A stretch of DNA of 34,042 bases from Bacteroidales bacterium (GTDB lineage Bacteria; Bacteroidota; Bacteroidia; Bacteroidales; UBA932). Numbering within the stretch: position 1 is the first letter of the stretch; the number at the start of each line of letters is the position of its first letter. A program made the position numbers and the translations under genes. The stretch lies in NCBI GenBank assembly GCA_024681565.1, contig JAILAO010000084.1, positions 1 through 34,042 on the forward strand, read 5' to 3'. The notes beneath the pieces were generated by a model. It ran no database searches. It was not told where the DNA came from and saw only the letters and a list, made by a program, of their open reading frames with translations. Below are positions 8,593-17,151 of this stretch, piece by piece.

Positions 8593-9215
8593 CCCTGGCA
8601 CAGCGTTACGAAGCCATTCTCGGCTATTTCCGGGAGAACGTCCCCATCGCGGAATCCGAACTGCATTTCGACTCCCCCTACCAGCTTCTCGTGGCGACCA
8701 TGCTCTCCGCGCAATGCACGGACAAACGGGTCAACATGACCACGCCGGCCCTGTTCTCCGCCTATCCGACACCGGAAGCGCTCGCCGCCGCCTCCGAAGA
8801 GGAGGTCTATGAACTGATCCGTTCCATTTCCTACCCCAACAGCAAGGCCCGCCACCTGGTCGGGATGGCCCGCAAACTGCTGGAGGATTTCGGCGGACAG
8901 GTCCCGTCCGGGATCGATGACCTGATGTCCCTTCCCGGTGTGGGCCGCAAGACGGCCAACGTCGTCGCTTCCATCACCTGGGGAGAGCCGGTCATCGCCG
9001 TGGATACGCACGTTTTCCGCGTCGCGAGGCGGCTGGGACTCTCCCGCGGCACGACCCCCCGCGCCGTAGAGCTGGATCTCGAGAAGCACATCCCCGAGGA
9101 ACTCCGTCCCATCGCCCACCACTGGCTGATCCTGCACGGACGCTACATCTGCACCGCACAAAAACCAAACTGCGCGAGCTGTCCGCTCACGCAGTGGTGT
9201 AAATCATTCAAATAG
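8589..9215 (+). CDS. nth: Endonuclease III (DNA glycosylase/AP lyase)
   Basis: Base-excision repair enzyme that removes oxidised pyrimidines and nicks abasic sites. The helix-hairpin-helix motif LPGVGRKTANVV carries catalytic Lys121. Asp139 is in VDTHVFRVARRLGL. Four cysteines (188, 195, 198, 204) give the CX6CX2CX5C [4Fe-4S] loop. The 208-residue length and residue spacing agree with E. coli Nth to within one position. The start ATG overlaps the ftsE stop as ATGA, indicating translational coupling. The pairing with ftsE looks like operon convenience and does not imply a shared function. Confidence 0.96.
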   Translation: MTLAQRYEAILGYFRENVPIAESELHFDSPYQLLVATMLSAQCTDKRVNMTTPALFSAYPTPEALAAASEEEVYELIRSISYPNSKARHLVGMARKLLEDFGGQVPSGIDDLMSLPGVGRKTANVVASITWGEPVIAVDTHVFRVARRLGLSRGTTPRAVELDLEKHIPEELRPIAHHWLILHGRYICTAQKPNCASCPLTQWCKSFK

Positions 9216-9233
9216 GAGATTCCCCTATTTTTT
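9210..9233 (+). terminator. Rho-independent terminator after nth
   Basis: AAATAGG (9210-9216) pairs with CCTATTT (9224-9230) around a 7-base loop, and the T-run continues to 9233. The left arm contains the nth stop codon. The hairpin also overlaps the stop of the convergent gene at 9225, but on that strand it has no T-tract. Confidence 0.6.
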
Positions 9234-9680
9234 CTTCAGGATTCCCCCGAGGATGGAAGTGGCGGCACTGAGAATACTGTTGCCGCTGCCGCCCCGGAGC
9301 GAGAGAAGGATGTCGTTGATGTCCACGTCGCCGTCCCCGTCCCGGTCACGGATGACATTGGACAGGCTGCCCATGATCTTGGGCACCAGACCGGAAAGGG
9401 TACCGTTCAGGGCGGAACCCAGATTGAGTTTGCTCAGAATGTTGGTGCTGAACAGGTTGCCGGCCAGCTCCGTCACAGGGCTCGAAGCCACGTCGGATTT
9501 GCCGGTGAACAGGGACTTGAGCATTTCCGCACCGCCGGGGCGGGCAACCGTCTGGGTAAGACTGCCGAGAACGGAAGAAGAAAGGCCATTAAGCACCTGG
9601 CTCTGGGCGTTGGCAGGGATCTGGACACCGTTGGTCATCGAACGCACCTGCTGCATGATAAGGTCACTGATAGAAGCCAT
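9225..9680 (-). CDS. Small protein with one EF-hand/dockerin-like calcium loop, function unknown
   Basis: A 151-residue protein that I do not recognise as a named family. It has no signal peptide. It is rich in Ser, Gly, Leu and Asn with several predicted amphipathic helices, and ends in a Gly/Leu-rich helix and a lysine tail (LGGILKKK). Residues 112-123 (DRDGDGDVDIND) are a textbook 12-residue EF-hand loop, with Asp at 1, 3, 5, 7, 9 and 12 and Gly at 6. A DUF937-like relationship is conceivable from its composition but cannot be confirmed. The ATG at 9680 is used: extension to an upstream TTG at 9710 would overlap the end of the pgm gene and adds no conserved sequence. It begins 20 bases after pgm and is probably co-transcribed with it. 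Confidence 0.75.
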   Translation of the reverse strand: MASISDLIMQQVRSMTNGVQIPANAQSQVLNGLSSSVLGSLTQTVARPGGAEMLKSLFTGKSDVASSPVTELAGNLFSTNILSKLNLGSALNGTLSGLVPKIMGSLSNVIRDRDGDGDVDINDILLSLRGGSGNSILSAATSILGGILKKK

Positions 9681-9700
9681 AGTATAATTTGTAAAATGGG

Positions 9701-11365
9701 TTATTGGCAAAGTTGTTTCTTGAGTGCCGCGATCTTCTCGTCCGCATCATTGCCTTTGGCGCCGAAGTAGAACTTGATCTTGGGCTCGGTTCCGGACGGG
9801 CGGACGGACACGACATCCCCCGCTTCGTCAAAGAACTGAAGGACATTGGAAGACGGCTGGCCGGTCTTCTCGGGTTCGAGGTAGTCGATGACCTTCGTGA
9901 CCGGGGATCCCGCAAGCTCCTGCGGCGGATTGGCACGCAGGTCCACCATCATCTGCGGGATCTCGCGGGCGCCGGAGATACCCTTGCGGACGACGGAGAC
10001 GAGGCCTTCCTTGCGGTAGCCGTATTCGCGGTAGATCCGCTGCATCAGCTGGTAGAGGGACAGACCCTGGTCAGCCGCCCAGGCAGCACATTCGGCTACC
10101 ATCATCGCACTGACCTGCGCGTCCTTGTCGCGGACGAACTCGCCCACGTTGAAGCCGTAGCTTTCCTCGCCGCCGCAGATGAATTCGCCTCCCTCCGCTT
10201 CGTTGCGCTTGACGATCTCGGCAATGTACTTGAAGCCCGTAAGGACATTGTACACCGGGACATTGAAGCTCTTGCAGATATCGGTGATCAGCTCGGTGGT
10301 GACGATGGTCTTGACCACGTATTTGCCTTCGCCGAGTTTGTGGAGGTCGTTCCAGCGGTTGAGGATATAATAGGTCAGCATGGCTGCCGTCTGGTTGCCG
10401 TTGAAGAGGACCATCTTGCCTTCGTTGTCACGGACGGCGATGCCGAGACGGTCGGCGTCCGGGTCGGAACCCATCACCAGGTCGGCTCCGGTCTCATCCG
10501 CGCGGTCGATGGCCATCTTGAGGGCCGCCGGTTCCTCGGGATTCGGGGAGATCACGGTCGGGAAATTGCCGTCGGAGACATCCTGGTCAGGGACGTTGAT
10601 GACATTCTTGAAGCCCTTGCGGTGCAGGATCTCCGGGATCAGGCGCACGCCGCATCCGTGAAGCGGGGTATAGACGATCTTGAGGTCGCCGTGCTTCTGG
10701 CAGAGATCCGGGCTGAGACTCAGCGAAAGGAGGTCACGCAGGTAGCACTCGTCCACATCGGCGCCCATCGCCTCGATGCCGCCGCAGCGCAGGCCGGCTT
10801 CGAACTTCACCATCGACGGATCGGTGATCTTGGCCACCTCGGCCACGATCTCCTTGTCCACCGGGGAAGTCACCTGTCCGCCATCAGACCAGCTGACCTT
10901 GTAACCATTGTATTCCTTGGGATTGTGGGAAGCCGTGATCATCACGCCGGCCACGGCTTTCTTCAGCCGGACCGCGTAACTCATCTCGGGCGTAGGACGG
11001 ATGTTGTCGAAGACATAGACATGGATGCCGTTATTGGACAGGACGTCGGCCGTGATGCGGGCGAACTCCTTGCTGTTGTTGCGCGAATCGTAGGAAATAC
11101 AGACCTTCGGATCGTCGCCGTCGTAATGGGAAAGGATGTAGTTGGCGAGGCCCTGGGTAGCCATGCCGACCGTGTAGCGGTTCATCCGGTTGGTGCCCAC
11201 GCCCATGATACCGCGCAGACCGCCGGTTCCGAACTCCAGGTTCTTGTAGAAAGCATCCTCGAAGCCTGCAGGATCGCTGTTGCGGAGCTGGATGATCTTG
11301 AGCTTGGTTTCCTGGTCAAAGTCACCGTCGAGCCACTGCTGTGCTCTCTGTTCAAATTCTTTCAT
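9701..11365 (-). CDS. Phosphoglucomutase/phosphomannomutase (alpha-D-phosphohexomutase family)
   Basis: Cytosolic enzyme interconverting hexose 1- and 6-phosphates, feeding glycolysis, glycogen and nucleotide-sugar synthesis. Domain order is standard: the active phosphoserine Ser146 in TASHNPKEYNGYK, the Mg2+ loop Asp301/Asp303/Asp305 in DPDADR, the sugar-binding GGEESYGF (398-405) and the phosphate-binding RPSGTEPKIKF near the C-terminus. The 554-residue length and N-terminal FGTGGLRG place it with the PgcA/PGM2-like branch common in Bacteroidetes and Firmicutes. Whether glucose, mannose or pentose phosphate is preferred cannot be decided from the sequence. It has its own promoter and is followed by the small EF-hand-like gene. 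Confidence 0.92.
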   Translation of the reverse strand: MKEFEQRAQQWLDGDFDQETKLKIIQLRNSDPAGFEDAFYKNLEFGTGGLRGIMGVGTNRMNRYTVGMATQGLANYILSHYDGDDPKVCISYDSRNNSKEFARITADVLSNNGIHVYVFDNIRPTPEMSYAVRLKKAVAGVMITASHNPKEYNGYKVSWSDGGQVTSPVDKEIVAEVAKITDPSMVKFEAGLRCGGIEAMGADVDECYLRDLLSLSLSPDLCQKHGDLKIVYTPLHGCGVRLIPEILHRKGFKNVINVPDQDVSDGNFPTVISPNPEEPAALKMAIDRADETGADLVMGSDPDADRLGIAVRDNEGKMVLFNGNQTAAMLTYYILNRWNDLHKLGEGKYVVKTIVTTELITDICKSFNVPVYNVLTGFKYIAEIVKRNEAEGGEFICGGEESYGFNVGEFVRDKDAQVSAMMVAECAAWAADQGLSLYQLMQRIYREYGYRKEGLVSVVRKGISGAREIPQMMVDLRANPPQELAGSPVTKVIDYLEPEKTGQPSSNVLQFFDEAGDVVSVRPSGTEPKIKFYFGAKGNDADEKIAALKKQLCQ

Positions 11366-11420
11366 ACTTGGTTATAGATTAGTAGTTATCGTATTCTGTC
11401 TGATTCGCGTACGAATTTGT

Positions 11421-11428
11421 CAAATATA
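11421..11428 (-). promoter_or_regulatory. Promoter -7 box for the pgm operon
   Basis: TATATTTG on the minus strand, preceded by CT to give the extended CTTATATTTG also seen upstream of secA and preA. Transcription would start near 11414, leaving a leader of about 50 bases before the pgm ATG. Confidence 0.55.
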
Positions 11429-11449
11429 AGAATTTTTCGGAGAAAGTGT

Positions 11450-11457
11450 TACTTTTG
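11450..11457 (+). promoter_or_regulatory. Promoter -7 box for the methyltransferase gene
   Basis: TACTTTTG fits TAnnTTTG and ends 5 bases before the ATG at 11463. If it is used with normal spacing, transcription would begin at or next to the start codon and the mRNA would be leaderless. Confidence 0.45.
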
Positions 11458-11462
11458 TATTG

Positions 11463-12605
11463 ATGAAACGGAGTTTTGCGGATATTTTGCAGGGACTGGA
11501 TGACGGACGGATGCGGAAGATGGCCCGGAAACTGCCCGAATGGGCGGCCGTGGACGCGGAGCGCCGGGCCGCCGGACTCGACCCGCTCGAAATCCCGTCC
11601 GCACTCTCCCTGGAGCAGTGTTCCTCCTCCGCCACAGCCCGCTATAAAGCCGCCCTGGCCGCGCGGGCCCGGCACCGGATCCTCGATCTGACCGGCGGTC
11701 TGGGCGTGGACAGCTGGGCGTTCTCGCAGGTCGCGGAACAGGTCATCTACTACGAACGGAACGGGGAACTGGCGGCCGCCGCAGAGCGGAATTTCGAACG
11801 CCTGGGCGCCAGGGGCATCGAGGTGCATTGCCAGACCGTGAGCCCGGACACCGAACTGCCCGGAGCGGACCTGATCTATGCCGACCCCGCCCGCCGGGAC
11901 GCAGCCGGACGCAAGGTTTTCCTGCTGGAAGACTGCACGCCGGACATCCTGACCCTGCTGCCCGGTCTCCTGCAGAAATCCCCGGCGGTACTGCTCAAGC
12001 TCTCCCCGATGGCCGACCTGACGATGCTCGCGAACCGGCTGGGCCCGGAGTTGCAGCAGATCCACGTCGTCGAGACGGACGGCGAAGTCAAAGAACTGCT
12101 CTGCCTGCTGCGGCGCGGTGCTGCCGGGAAAGAGCCCCGGATGGTTGTCGCCAGGCTCGGCACAGGATGCACGGAACTGGATTTCCTGGCATCGGATGAA
12201 CGCGGGGCCGCACCCGTTTATGTGACCGCAATCCAGGCAGGCGACACCCTGCTCGAGCCGTGCCCCGCCCTTCTGAAAGCCGGCGCATTCAACTTTCCCT
12301 GCGCCCGTTTCGGGCTGCAGAAGCTCGCTCCATCCACCCACCTCTACATCGGGGCTGCGAAGACCTGTTCGGGCTATTTCAAACCCTGGAGCATCCGCGA
12401 GATCCTGCCTTTCGGCGCAGCCGCCTTCAAACAACTCAAACGGCAATACCCCCAGGCGGAAATCACCGCACGCAACCTGCCGCTGGGCAGTGATGCCCTA
12501 AGAAAGAAGATGGGCATCGCCCCGGGGGGAGATACCCATCTTTTTGCCTGCCGGCTGGCGGACGGCAATGCCGTCATCCTCGTTACCGGGCGGGAATCTA
12601 TTTAA
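11463..12605 (+). CDS. SAM-dependent methyltransferase with THUMP-like C-terminal domain
   Basis: A 380-residue putative RNA methyltransferase. A helical N-terminal region (to about 70) ends in the ALSLEQCSSSATARYKA segment. The Rossmann-type methyltransferase core follows, with motif I ILDLTGGLGVDSW (about 92-104) and a motif IV-like ADLIYADPARRD that replaces the usual DPPY/NPPY with DPAR. The C-terminal third (PCPALLKAGAF to the KMGI segment) resembles the THUMP-like domain found in bacterial relatives of tRNA methyltransferases. The target RNA is unknown. ATG 11463 is chosen over the TTG one codon earlier. The 3' end overlaps the convergent esterase gene by 8 bases. Confidence 0.82.
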   Translation: MKRSFADILQGLDDGRMRKMARKLPEWAAVDAERRAAGLDPLEIPSALSLEQCSSSATARYKAALAARARHRILDLTGGLGVDSWAFSQVAEQVIYYERNGELAAAAERNFERLGARGIEVHCQTVSPDTELPGADLIYADPARRDAAGRKVFLLEDCTPDILTLLPGLLQKSPAVLLKLSPMADLTMLANRLGPELQQIHVVETDGEVKELLCLLRRGAAGKEPRMVVARLGTGCTELDFLASDERGAAPVYVTAIQAGDTLLEPCPALLKAGAFNFPCARFGLQKLAPSTHLYIGAAKTCSGYFKPWSIREILPFGAAAFKQLKRQYPQAEITARNLPLGSDALRKKMGIAPGGDTHLFACRLADGNAVILVTGRESI

Positions 12606-13749
12606 ACAGACGCTGGGCAAACTGATAGAGCGCACGGCGCCAGCTCTGCCACTCGTGTGCGGTATCCGGAGAAACATAGAAAACCGTATTCATACCCGTC
12701 TTTCCCAATTCTTCCGTAATGGGTTTCGGGTCTGCGGCCCCGCCGAAACGATTCGCCAGTTCGCGGCTTCCGAAACTGATGAAAACCAGTTTGTTGTTTT
12801 CCCGGAACCCCGGTGTCTGGGACACCTCGTCCACAGTAAAGACGCCACCGCTGAAAATACCGACCCAGGAGAACAGCTTCGGATTGGCCAGGGCAATGGC
12901 GTGGGTCTGCATGCCACCCATCGACAGGCCGGCCATCGCACGATGCTGTGAGTCAGCGACTACCCGGTAATTTGCCTCAACCATCGGAATGAGGTCTTTC
13001 TCCAGGATATTGCGGAAAGGACCGGCAAAATCAAAACCACCGCGCGGACGCTGCCCCTGTGCGGGACGCTCCGGACGCGGGTTGTTCGGACCGTAAACAT
13101 CACTGCCGTTGTCCATCACCACGATGAACGGAACGGCCTTGCCCTCGGCGACCAGATTGTCCAGGATGATACCGGTACGGCCCTGCTGTGCCCAGCCGTG
13201 CTCGGACTCGCCTCCGCCGTGCTGCAGATAGAGCACCGGATATTTTTTGTCCGGGTTCTTCTTGTATTCGGCCGGAGTATAAATGTAACAATGACGTACC
13301 GATCCCGTAACGCTTGAATAATAATACACTTCTGCGGTCTCCCCGTGCGGGACGTTTTTCAGGGCATAGAAGTCTTCGTCTGCAGCCGGCACGTCAATCC
13401 CGCTGCCCCAGCGGCTGGCACCGTAATAATACAGGCTGCCCGGATCCGGCACGGAGGCGCCGTCGATTTCAAGCTGGTAGTAATGGAAGCCCTCGTCCTG
13501 CGGGGCGGATTCGCCGGTCCATACTCCCTCGGCGTTTTTCACCATATCGTATTTTACTCCGCCGATATCCAGTTTGACGCTTTTGGCATCCGGTGCGGAA
13601 ATCTGAGCGCGGACCATACGCTGTGAATTGACCATCGGATACTGATGCCCCGGCTGATTGGTCGATGCCGGCTTGAAATCCTCCTTTACCTGGGCTGACA
13701 GGGTGAACGTCGCCAGGAGAAGCATCATCATCAAGGTGTTTTTCTTCAT
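12598..13749 (-). CDS. Secreted CE1-type esterase (esterase D/feruloyl or acetylxylan esterase-like)
   Basis: Exported alpha/beta-hydrolase of 383 residues. A signal peptide (MKKNTLMMMLLLATFTLSAQ) is followed by an immunoglobulin-like E-set/CBM48-type domain (about 40-125, with YYQLEIDGASVPDP) and a CE1 esterase domain (about 140-383). The nucleophile is Ser276 in GLSMGG and the catalytic His is His365 in DTAHEWQSW; the YLQHGGGE segment forms the oxyanion region. This architecture is common among Bacteroidetes esterases that deacylate plant cell-wall xylan, but the ester cleaved is not established. The ATG at 13749, directly before the signal peptide, is used instead of a TTG ten codons upstream. 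No clear -7 box was seen, so read-through from the peptidase gene 136 bases upstream is possible. Confidence 0.88.
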   Translation of the reverse strand: MKKNTLMMMLLLATFTLSAQVKEDFKPASTNQPGHQYPMVNSQRMVRAQISAPDAKSVKLDIGGVKYDMVKNAEGVWTGESAPQDEGFHYYQLEIDGASVPDPGSLYYYGASRWGSGIDVPAADEDFYALKNVPHGETAEVYYYSSVTGSVRHCYIYTPAEYKKNPDKKYPVLYLQHGGGESEHGWAQQGRTGIILDNLVAEGKAVPFIVVMDNGSDVYGPNNPRPERPAQGQRPRGGFDFAGPFRNILEKDLIPMVEANYRVVADSQHRAMAGLSMGGMQTHAIALANPKLFSWVGIFSGGVFTVDEVSQTPGFRENNKLVFISFGSRELANRFGGAADPKPITEELGKTGMNTVFYVSPDTAHEWQSWRRALYQFAQRLFK

Positions 13750-13820
13750 ATTCGTATCTTTTAAAGGTGAATCAGACAAACGTCAGCCGCAAGTTAAGAA
13801 GAAATCCTGCGTCTGAATTT

Positions 13821-13830
13821 CACAATTGTG
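13821..13830. promoter_or_regulatory. Short perfect palindrome upstream of the esterase gene
   Basis: CACAATTGTG is a 10-base perfect palindrome in the 136-base gap between the peptidase and esterase genes, about 72 bases from the esterase ATG. It could be an operator half-site pair. No second copy or regulator links it to control, and a 10-base palindrome can occur by chance. Confidence 0.22.
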
Positions 13831-13885
13831 TCAAAATGATTTGGATATGAATCCGGGAGGCTTTACCGGTCCGGGCCGGCCATCA

Positions 13886-15718
13886 TCAGTCCAGCAGCCA
13901 TTTGCGCCAGAAAATCTGCTCGGCGGCGGCATCGTGCTCGTGCTGCCTGCCCCGATAGCCGTGCATCCCGTCGGGATAGATCCGCAGCTCGAACTGGTAG
14001 CCCGCCTGCTGAAGGGCGTCGACCAGTTGCAGGGTATTCTGGAAATGGACATTGTCATCCCCCGTCCCGTGCGTCAGGCAGAGGGCGTTCGGCAAGGGTT
14101 TCGGACCATCGCCTTCAAACACCTTCGGCACCCAGCTCATCACGGTCGCTTCGGCATAACCGTCGGGGTTGGCCTGCGGCGTATCCATGAAACGTTCGGT
14201 ATAATGCGTATCGTAGAGATGCCAGTCATAAACTCCGCCCCCGGCGATGCCGCAGCGGAAATACCCGGGATAGCGCAGCACCAGCATCGCGGTCGTCGTG
14301 CCGCCGAAGGAGAATCCCTTCACTCCGATGCGGGAGCCGTCCACATAAGGCAGCGCCTGGAGCCACTTCGCCCAGGCCACGTAATCCTGCAGTTCGATCA
14401 CCGTCATGCGGCGGAACGCCTGGTCCATCCCCCTGCGGCCGTTTTCTCCGGAGGAGCGGGGATCCACGACGATGTAGATCACACCGTTCTCATAGCACCA
14501 GGCATCCGAGGCGTCGCGGTCCCCCCAGCTGTCCCGCACGTAGGGCGTGCCGGGACCGCCGTAGAGCTGCATCTGGACCGGATATTTCTTCGTCGCATCG
14601 AAGCCCTTCGGCAGGGACATCAGTCCGTACAGGGTAAAGCCCCCGTTCTCGATCTGCACGATCTCCGGGAAAGGACGTTCCTCCGGCAGTTCCACAGGCA
14701 TCGGACGGGTTTCCATTGCATATTTATCCATGCGACCCGACAGCTCCTGCCAGGGAGAACGGGCCGTGGAGGCCCTGGCCGTGAAGCGTTTGCCGTCCTC
14801 GGAAACCTGCACGCCGACCACGTTGAGTCCGGGGTCGGTCAGGGCCGTGATCCGGCCTTTCGCGTCCAGGCGGTATAGCGTCGTATGCAAGCGGGAATCC
14901 CGCTTGGCCGTGAACCAGACGTCTCCCTTTTTCGCATCCACCTTCAGCAGGCGTATGTCCCAGTTCTCCCCTTCCGTCAGGCGCCGGAGAGAACCGTCAT
15001 AGCCCAGGAAATAGATCTGCTCCCAGCCCGTCTCGAAGTTGCGGGCCATGTAGAGGCCTTTGTCCGTGAAGATCATCCCTTCGATCCACTCCACCCAGGT
15101 CGGATACTCCTCGTGGTACACCTGGCGACGGGAACCGTCCGCGACGTTCACGGCATACAGGTCAAGCGTATTCTGCCGGCGCGGTTCGCGGGATACATAG
15201 AGTTCCCGGGAATCGGCACCCCAGAAAGGCGTGCCGAAATACTGTTCCGGTGAATCATCGAAATCCGCCCAGACCGGCTCTGCGCCGGCGCAGGCCTCGA
15301 TGATCCCGATGCGCACGGACGGATTCGGCTCCCCGGCCTTGGGATAACGCGTCTGCCGGAGGGTCCCGTCCTGTCCGAAAGGAGAATAGATGGGGAACAT
15401 CGGTACGGACGTATTGTCAAAGCGGTAGAACCCGAGACGCTGCGAATCCGGACTCCACCAGAACGCCTTGTAGCGGGAAGCGCGTCCGAAGATCTCCTCG
15501 TAATAGACCCAGGATGCATAGCCGTTGAGAATCAGTTCCGACCCGTCGAAAGTAAGACGGGTCTCCGTGGAGTCGGGCAGCGAGCGCACCCAGAGGTCTC
15601 CCCCGCGGGTAAAGGCCTCTTTCCGTCCGTCCGGAGACGGAGTCACATTTTGGTCCTGTGCCCGGAGGGATGTCCCTGCCAGACAGCATATAAACAGGAA
15701 GATCGTCAACTTTCTCAT
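13886..15718 (-). CDS. Dipeptidyl-peptidase IV-like serine peptidase (S9B family), short form
   Basis: Exported peptidase that should release N-terminal X-Pro or X-Ala dipeptides in the periplasm. After a signal peptide (MRKLTIFLFICCLAGTSLRA) comes a beta-propeller with the S9B double-Glu motif WVYYEEIFGR, which anchors the substrate amino terminus. The alpha/beta-hydrolase domain has Ser470 in GFSFGG (GWSYGG in most relatives), Asp554 in HGTGDDNVHF and His586 in DGMHGY. At 610 residues it is about 100 shorter than typical Bacteroides DPP IV; the missing part is the first propeller segment. ATG 15718 is chosen because it overlaps the helicase stop as ATGA and starts the signal peptide. Confidence 0.9.
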   Translation of the reverse strand: MRKLTIFLFICCLAGTSLRAQDQNVTPSPDGRKEAFTRGGDLWVRSLPDSTETRLTFDGSELILNGYASWVYYEEIFGRASRYKAFWWSPDSQRLGFYRFDNTSVPMFPIYSPFGQDGTLRQTRYPKAGEPNPSVRIGIIEACAGAEPVWADFDDSPEQYFGTPFWGADSRELYVSREPRRQNTLDLYAVNVADGSRRQVYHEEYPTWVEWIEGMIFTDKGLYMARNFETGWEQIYFLGYDGSLRRLTEGENWDIRLLKVDAKKGDVWFTAKRDSRLHTTLYRLDAKGRITALTDPGLNVVGVQVSEDGKRFTARASTARSPWQELSGRMDKYAMETRPMPVELPEERPFPEIVQIENGGFTLYGLMSLPKGFDATKKYPVQMQLYGGPGTPYVRDSWGDRDASDAWCYENGVIYIVVDPRSSGENGRRGMDQAFRRMTVIELQDYVAWAKWLQALPYVDGSRIGVKGFSFGGTTTAMLVLRYPGYFRCGIAGGGVYDWHLYDTHYTERFMDTPQANPDGYAEATVMSWVPKVFEGDGPKPLPNALCLTHGTGDDNVHFQNTLQLVDALQQAGYQFELRIYPDGMHGYRGRQHEHDAAAEQIFWRKWLLD

Positions 15719-17151
15719 ACAAAAAACCGGTCTTTGAAATTCACGAGATAAACTTTTCGGACGGCGCGGGTCAGCGCCGTATACAACCATTTGAGGTCAT
15801 CGAGCGTCTGCTCGTCCTGCCAGAACGGGCAGTCGATGAAAACGCAGTCCCACTGTCCTCCCTGGGACTTGTGGCAGGTGATCGCCTCGGCGTATTTGAG
15901 CTGGAGGGCATTGAAGTAAGGGTCCTCCCGGACCGCCTCCCAGATTTTCTTTTTGGTGCCCCGTTCGGCATAATCGGCAGAAACCCCCTGGTACAGGGTG
16001 TTCTGCTGCTCATAGGTCAGCGAAGCCGACTCGGACTCCAGGGTGTCCAGACAGACCTTGGCCCGGAGTTCCACGTCATCATAGTCCGGAAAACAGAGCG
16101 TCGCGTCTGCGAAATGCAGGCCGTAACGGTCTTCGAAATTTCCGATGCGGACCAGTTTGGCGATGTCCCCGTTGGCTATGTAATCCATCCCAGGAACGTC
16201 TTCCACGAACTGGTAGCAGTTCTTGACGATCATCAGTTTGTCGTCCCGCACGAGGCGTTCCTCTTTGAACTGGACCGTCGAACGCACCCCGAGATTGTAG
16301 CGGATCGCACGCTTGTTGGAGCGGCACAGGATCACGGTACCGTCCTCTCCGTAGCGCCCGTAAGCATCTGAAAGCGTTTCGATCAGTTCGCCTCCGCCGA
16401 TCCGTTCGATGTCGTCCGCACCGGCGAGGTCGAGTTGCCAGGAAGAGAAGGTCCCGTCGCCGCCGCTGCCGGCGATCATTTCACGCAGGTGCGTGGCATT
16501 GCGCAGGATGCCCGATTCGGCGGCCTGCCGCACCACCGACGTCAGTTCGCTGTAACGGACCCCGCCGAAACCGTCCATGAAAGCCTTGGAGAGCGCGGGA
16601 GACGCGTCCAGCCCCACAGGGGGCAGCTGGGCGGCGTCGCCGATCAGGACCAGGCGGCAGTCCAGTCCGTTGCGCACGAAAGAGACCAGGTCCTCCAGCA
16701 GGTTGCCGGAACCGAAGGCCGTAGTTCCCTGGGCTGAAGCCGCATCGATTCCGATCAGGGAGACTTCATCCACGACAAAAAGCGTCCCCCTGGCCTTGTT
16801 GGGCGCCAGCGAGAACTGTCCGTAACCGTCGCTGCCGACGGATTTCTGCCGATAGATATGCTTGTGGATGGTAAATGCCGGACGCCGGGAAATCCCGGCC
16901 AGCACCTTGGCCGCCCGACCGGTCGGAGCCAGCAGGACCGAGGGTGTGCCGACGTCTTTCAGCGCAGCGATGACCGCCGATATGGCCGTCGTCTTGCCGG
17001 TACCGGCATAACCGTTGACGACCAGGATGTCCGCATCATCGCAGGTCACGAAATCCGCCACCTCCCGGAACAGCCGGGACTGGCAGGGCGTAGGTTCCGC
17101 CTTGAAACGCTTCAGGAACTGTTGCTCCAGGAATCCCGCACGGTCCATCAT
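15715..17151 (-). CDS. RecD-like superfamily 1B DNA helicase
   Basis: A 478-residue ATP-dependent helicase. Walker A is GYAGTGKTT (47-55), motif Ia is LLAPTGRAAKVL, Walker B is LFVVDEVSLI (124-133), motif III is LVLIGDAAQLPPVG and the motif IV-like arginine is in LTSVVRQ. A UvrD_C_2-type C-terminal domain has AITCHKSQGGQWDCVFID and the motif VI segment YTALTRAVRKVYLV. No RecB or RecC domain is present. It is shorter than RecD2, lacking that protein's N-terminal helix-hairpin-helix region. A stand-alone role in DNA repair or replication-fork processing is likely but unproven. Its first ATG overlaps the trkH stop, and its own stop overlaps the peptidase start. Confidence 0.88.
   Translation of the reverse strand: MMDRAGFLEQQFLKRFKAEPTPCQSRLFREVADFVTCDDADILVVNGYAGTGKTTAISAVIAALKDVGTPSVLLAPTGRAAKVLAGISRRPAFTIHKHIYRQKSVGSDGYGQFSLAPNKARGTLFVVDEVSLIGIDAASAQGTTAFGSGNLLEDLVSFVRNGLDCRLVLIGDAAQLPPVGLDASPALSKAFMDGFGGVRYSELTSVVRQAAESGILRNATHLREMIAGSGGDGTFSSWQLDLAGADDIERIGGGELIETLSDAYGRYGEDGTVILCRSNKRAIRYNLGVRSTVQFKEERLVRDDKLMIVKNCYQFVEDVPGMDYIANGDIAKLVRIGNFEDRYGLHFADATLCFPDYDDVELRAKVCLDTLESESASLTYEQQNTLYQGVSADYAERGTKKKIWEAVREDPYFNALQLKYAEAITCHKSQGGQWDCVFIDCPFWQDEQTLDDLKWLYTALTRAVRKVYLVNFKDRFFV

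Noticed and set aside
13826..14878. A plus-strand open frame of 350 codons opposite the DPP IV-like gene
   Set aside because: The minus-strand frame contains the intact catalytic triad and propeller motif. The plus frame is His/Arg/Ala-rich noise.
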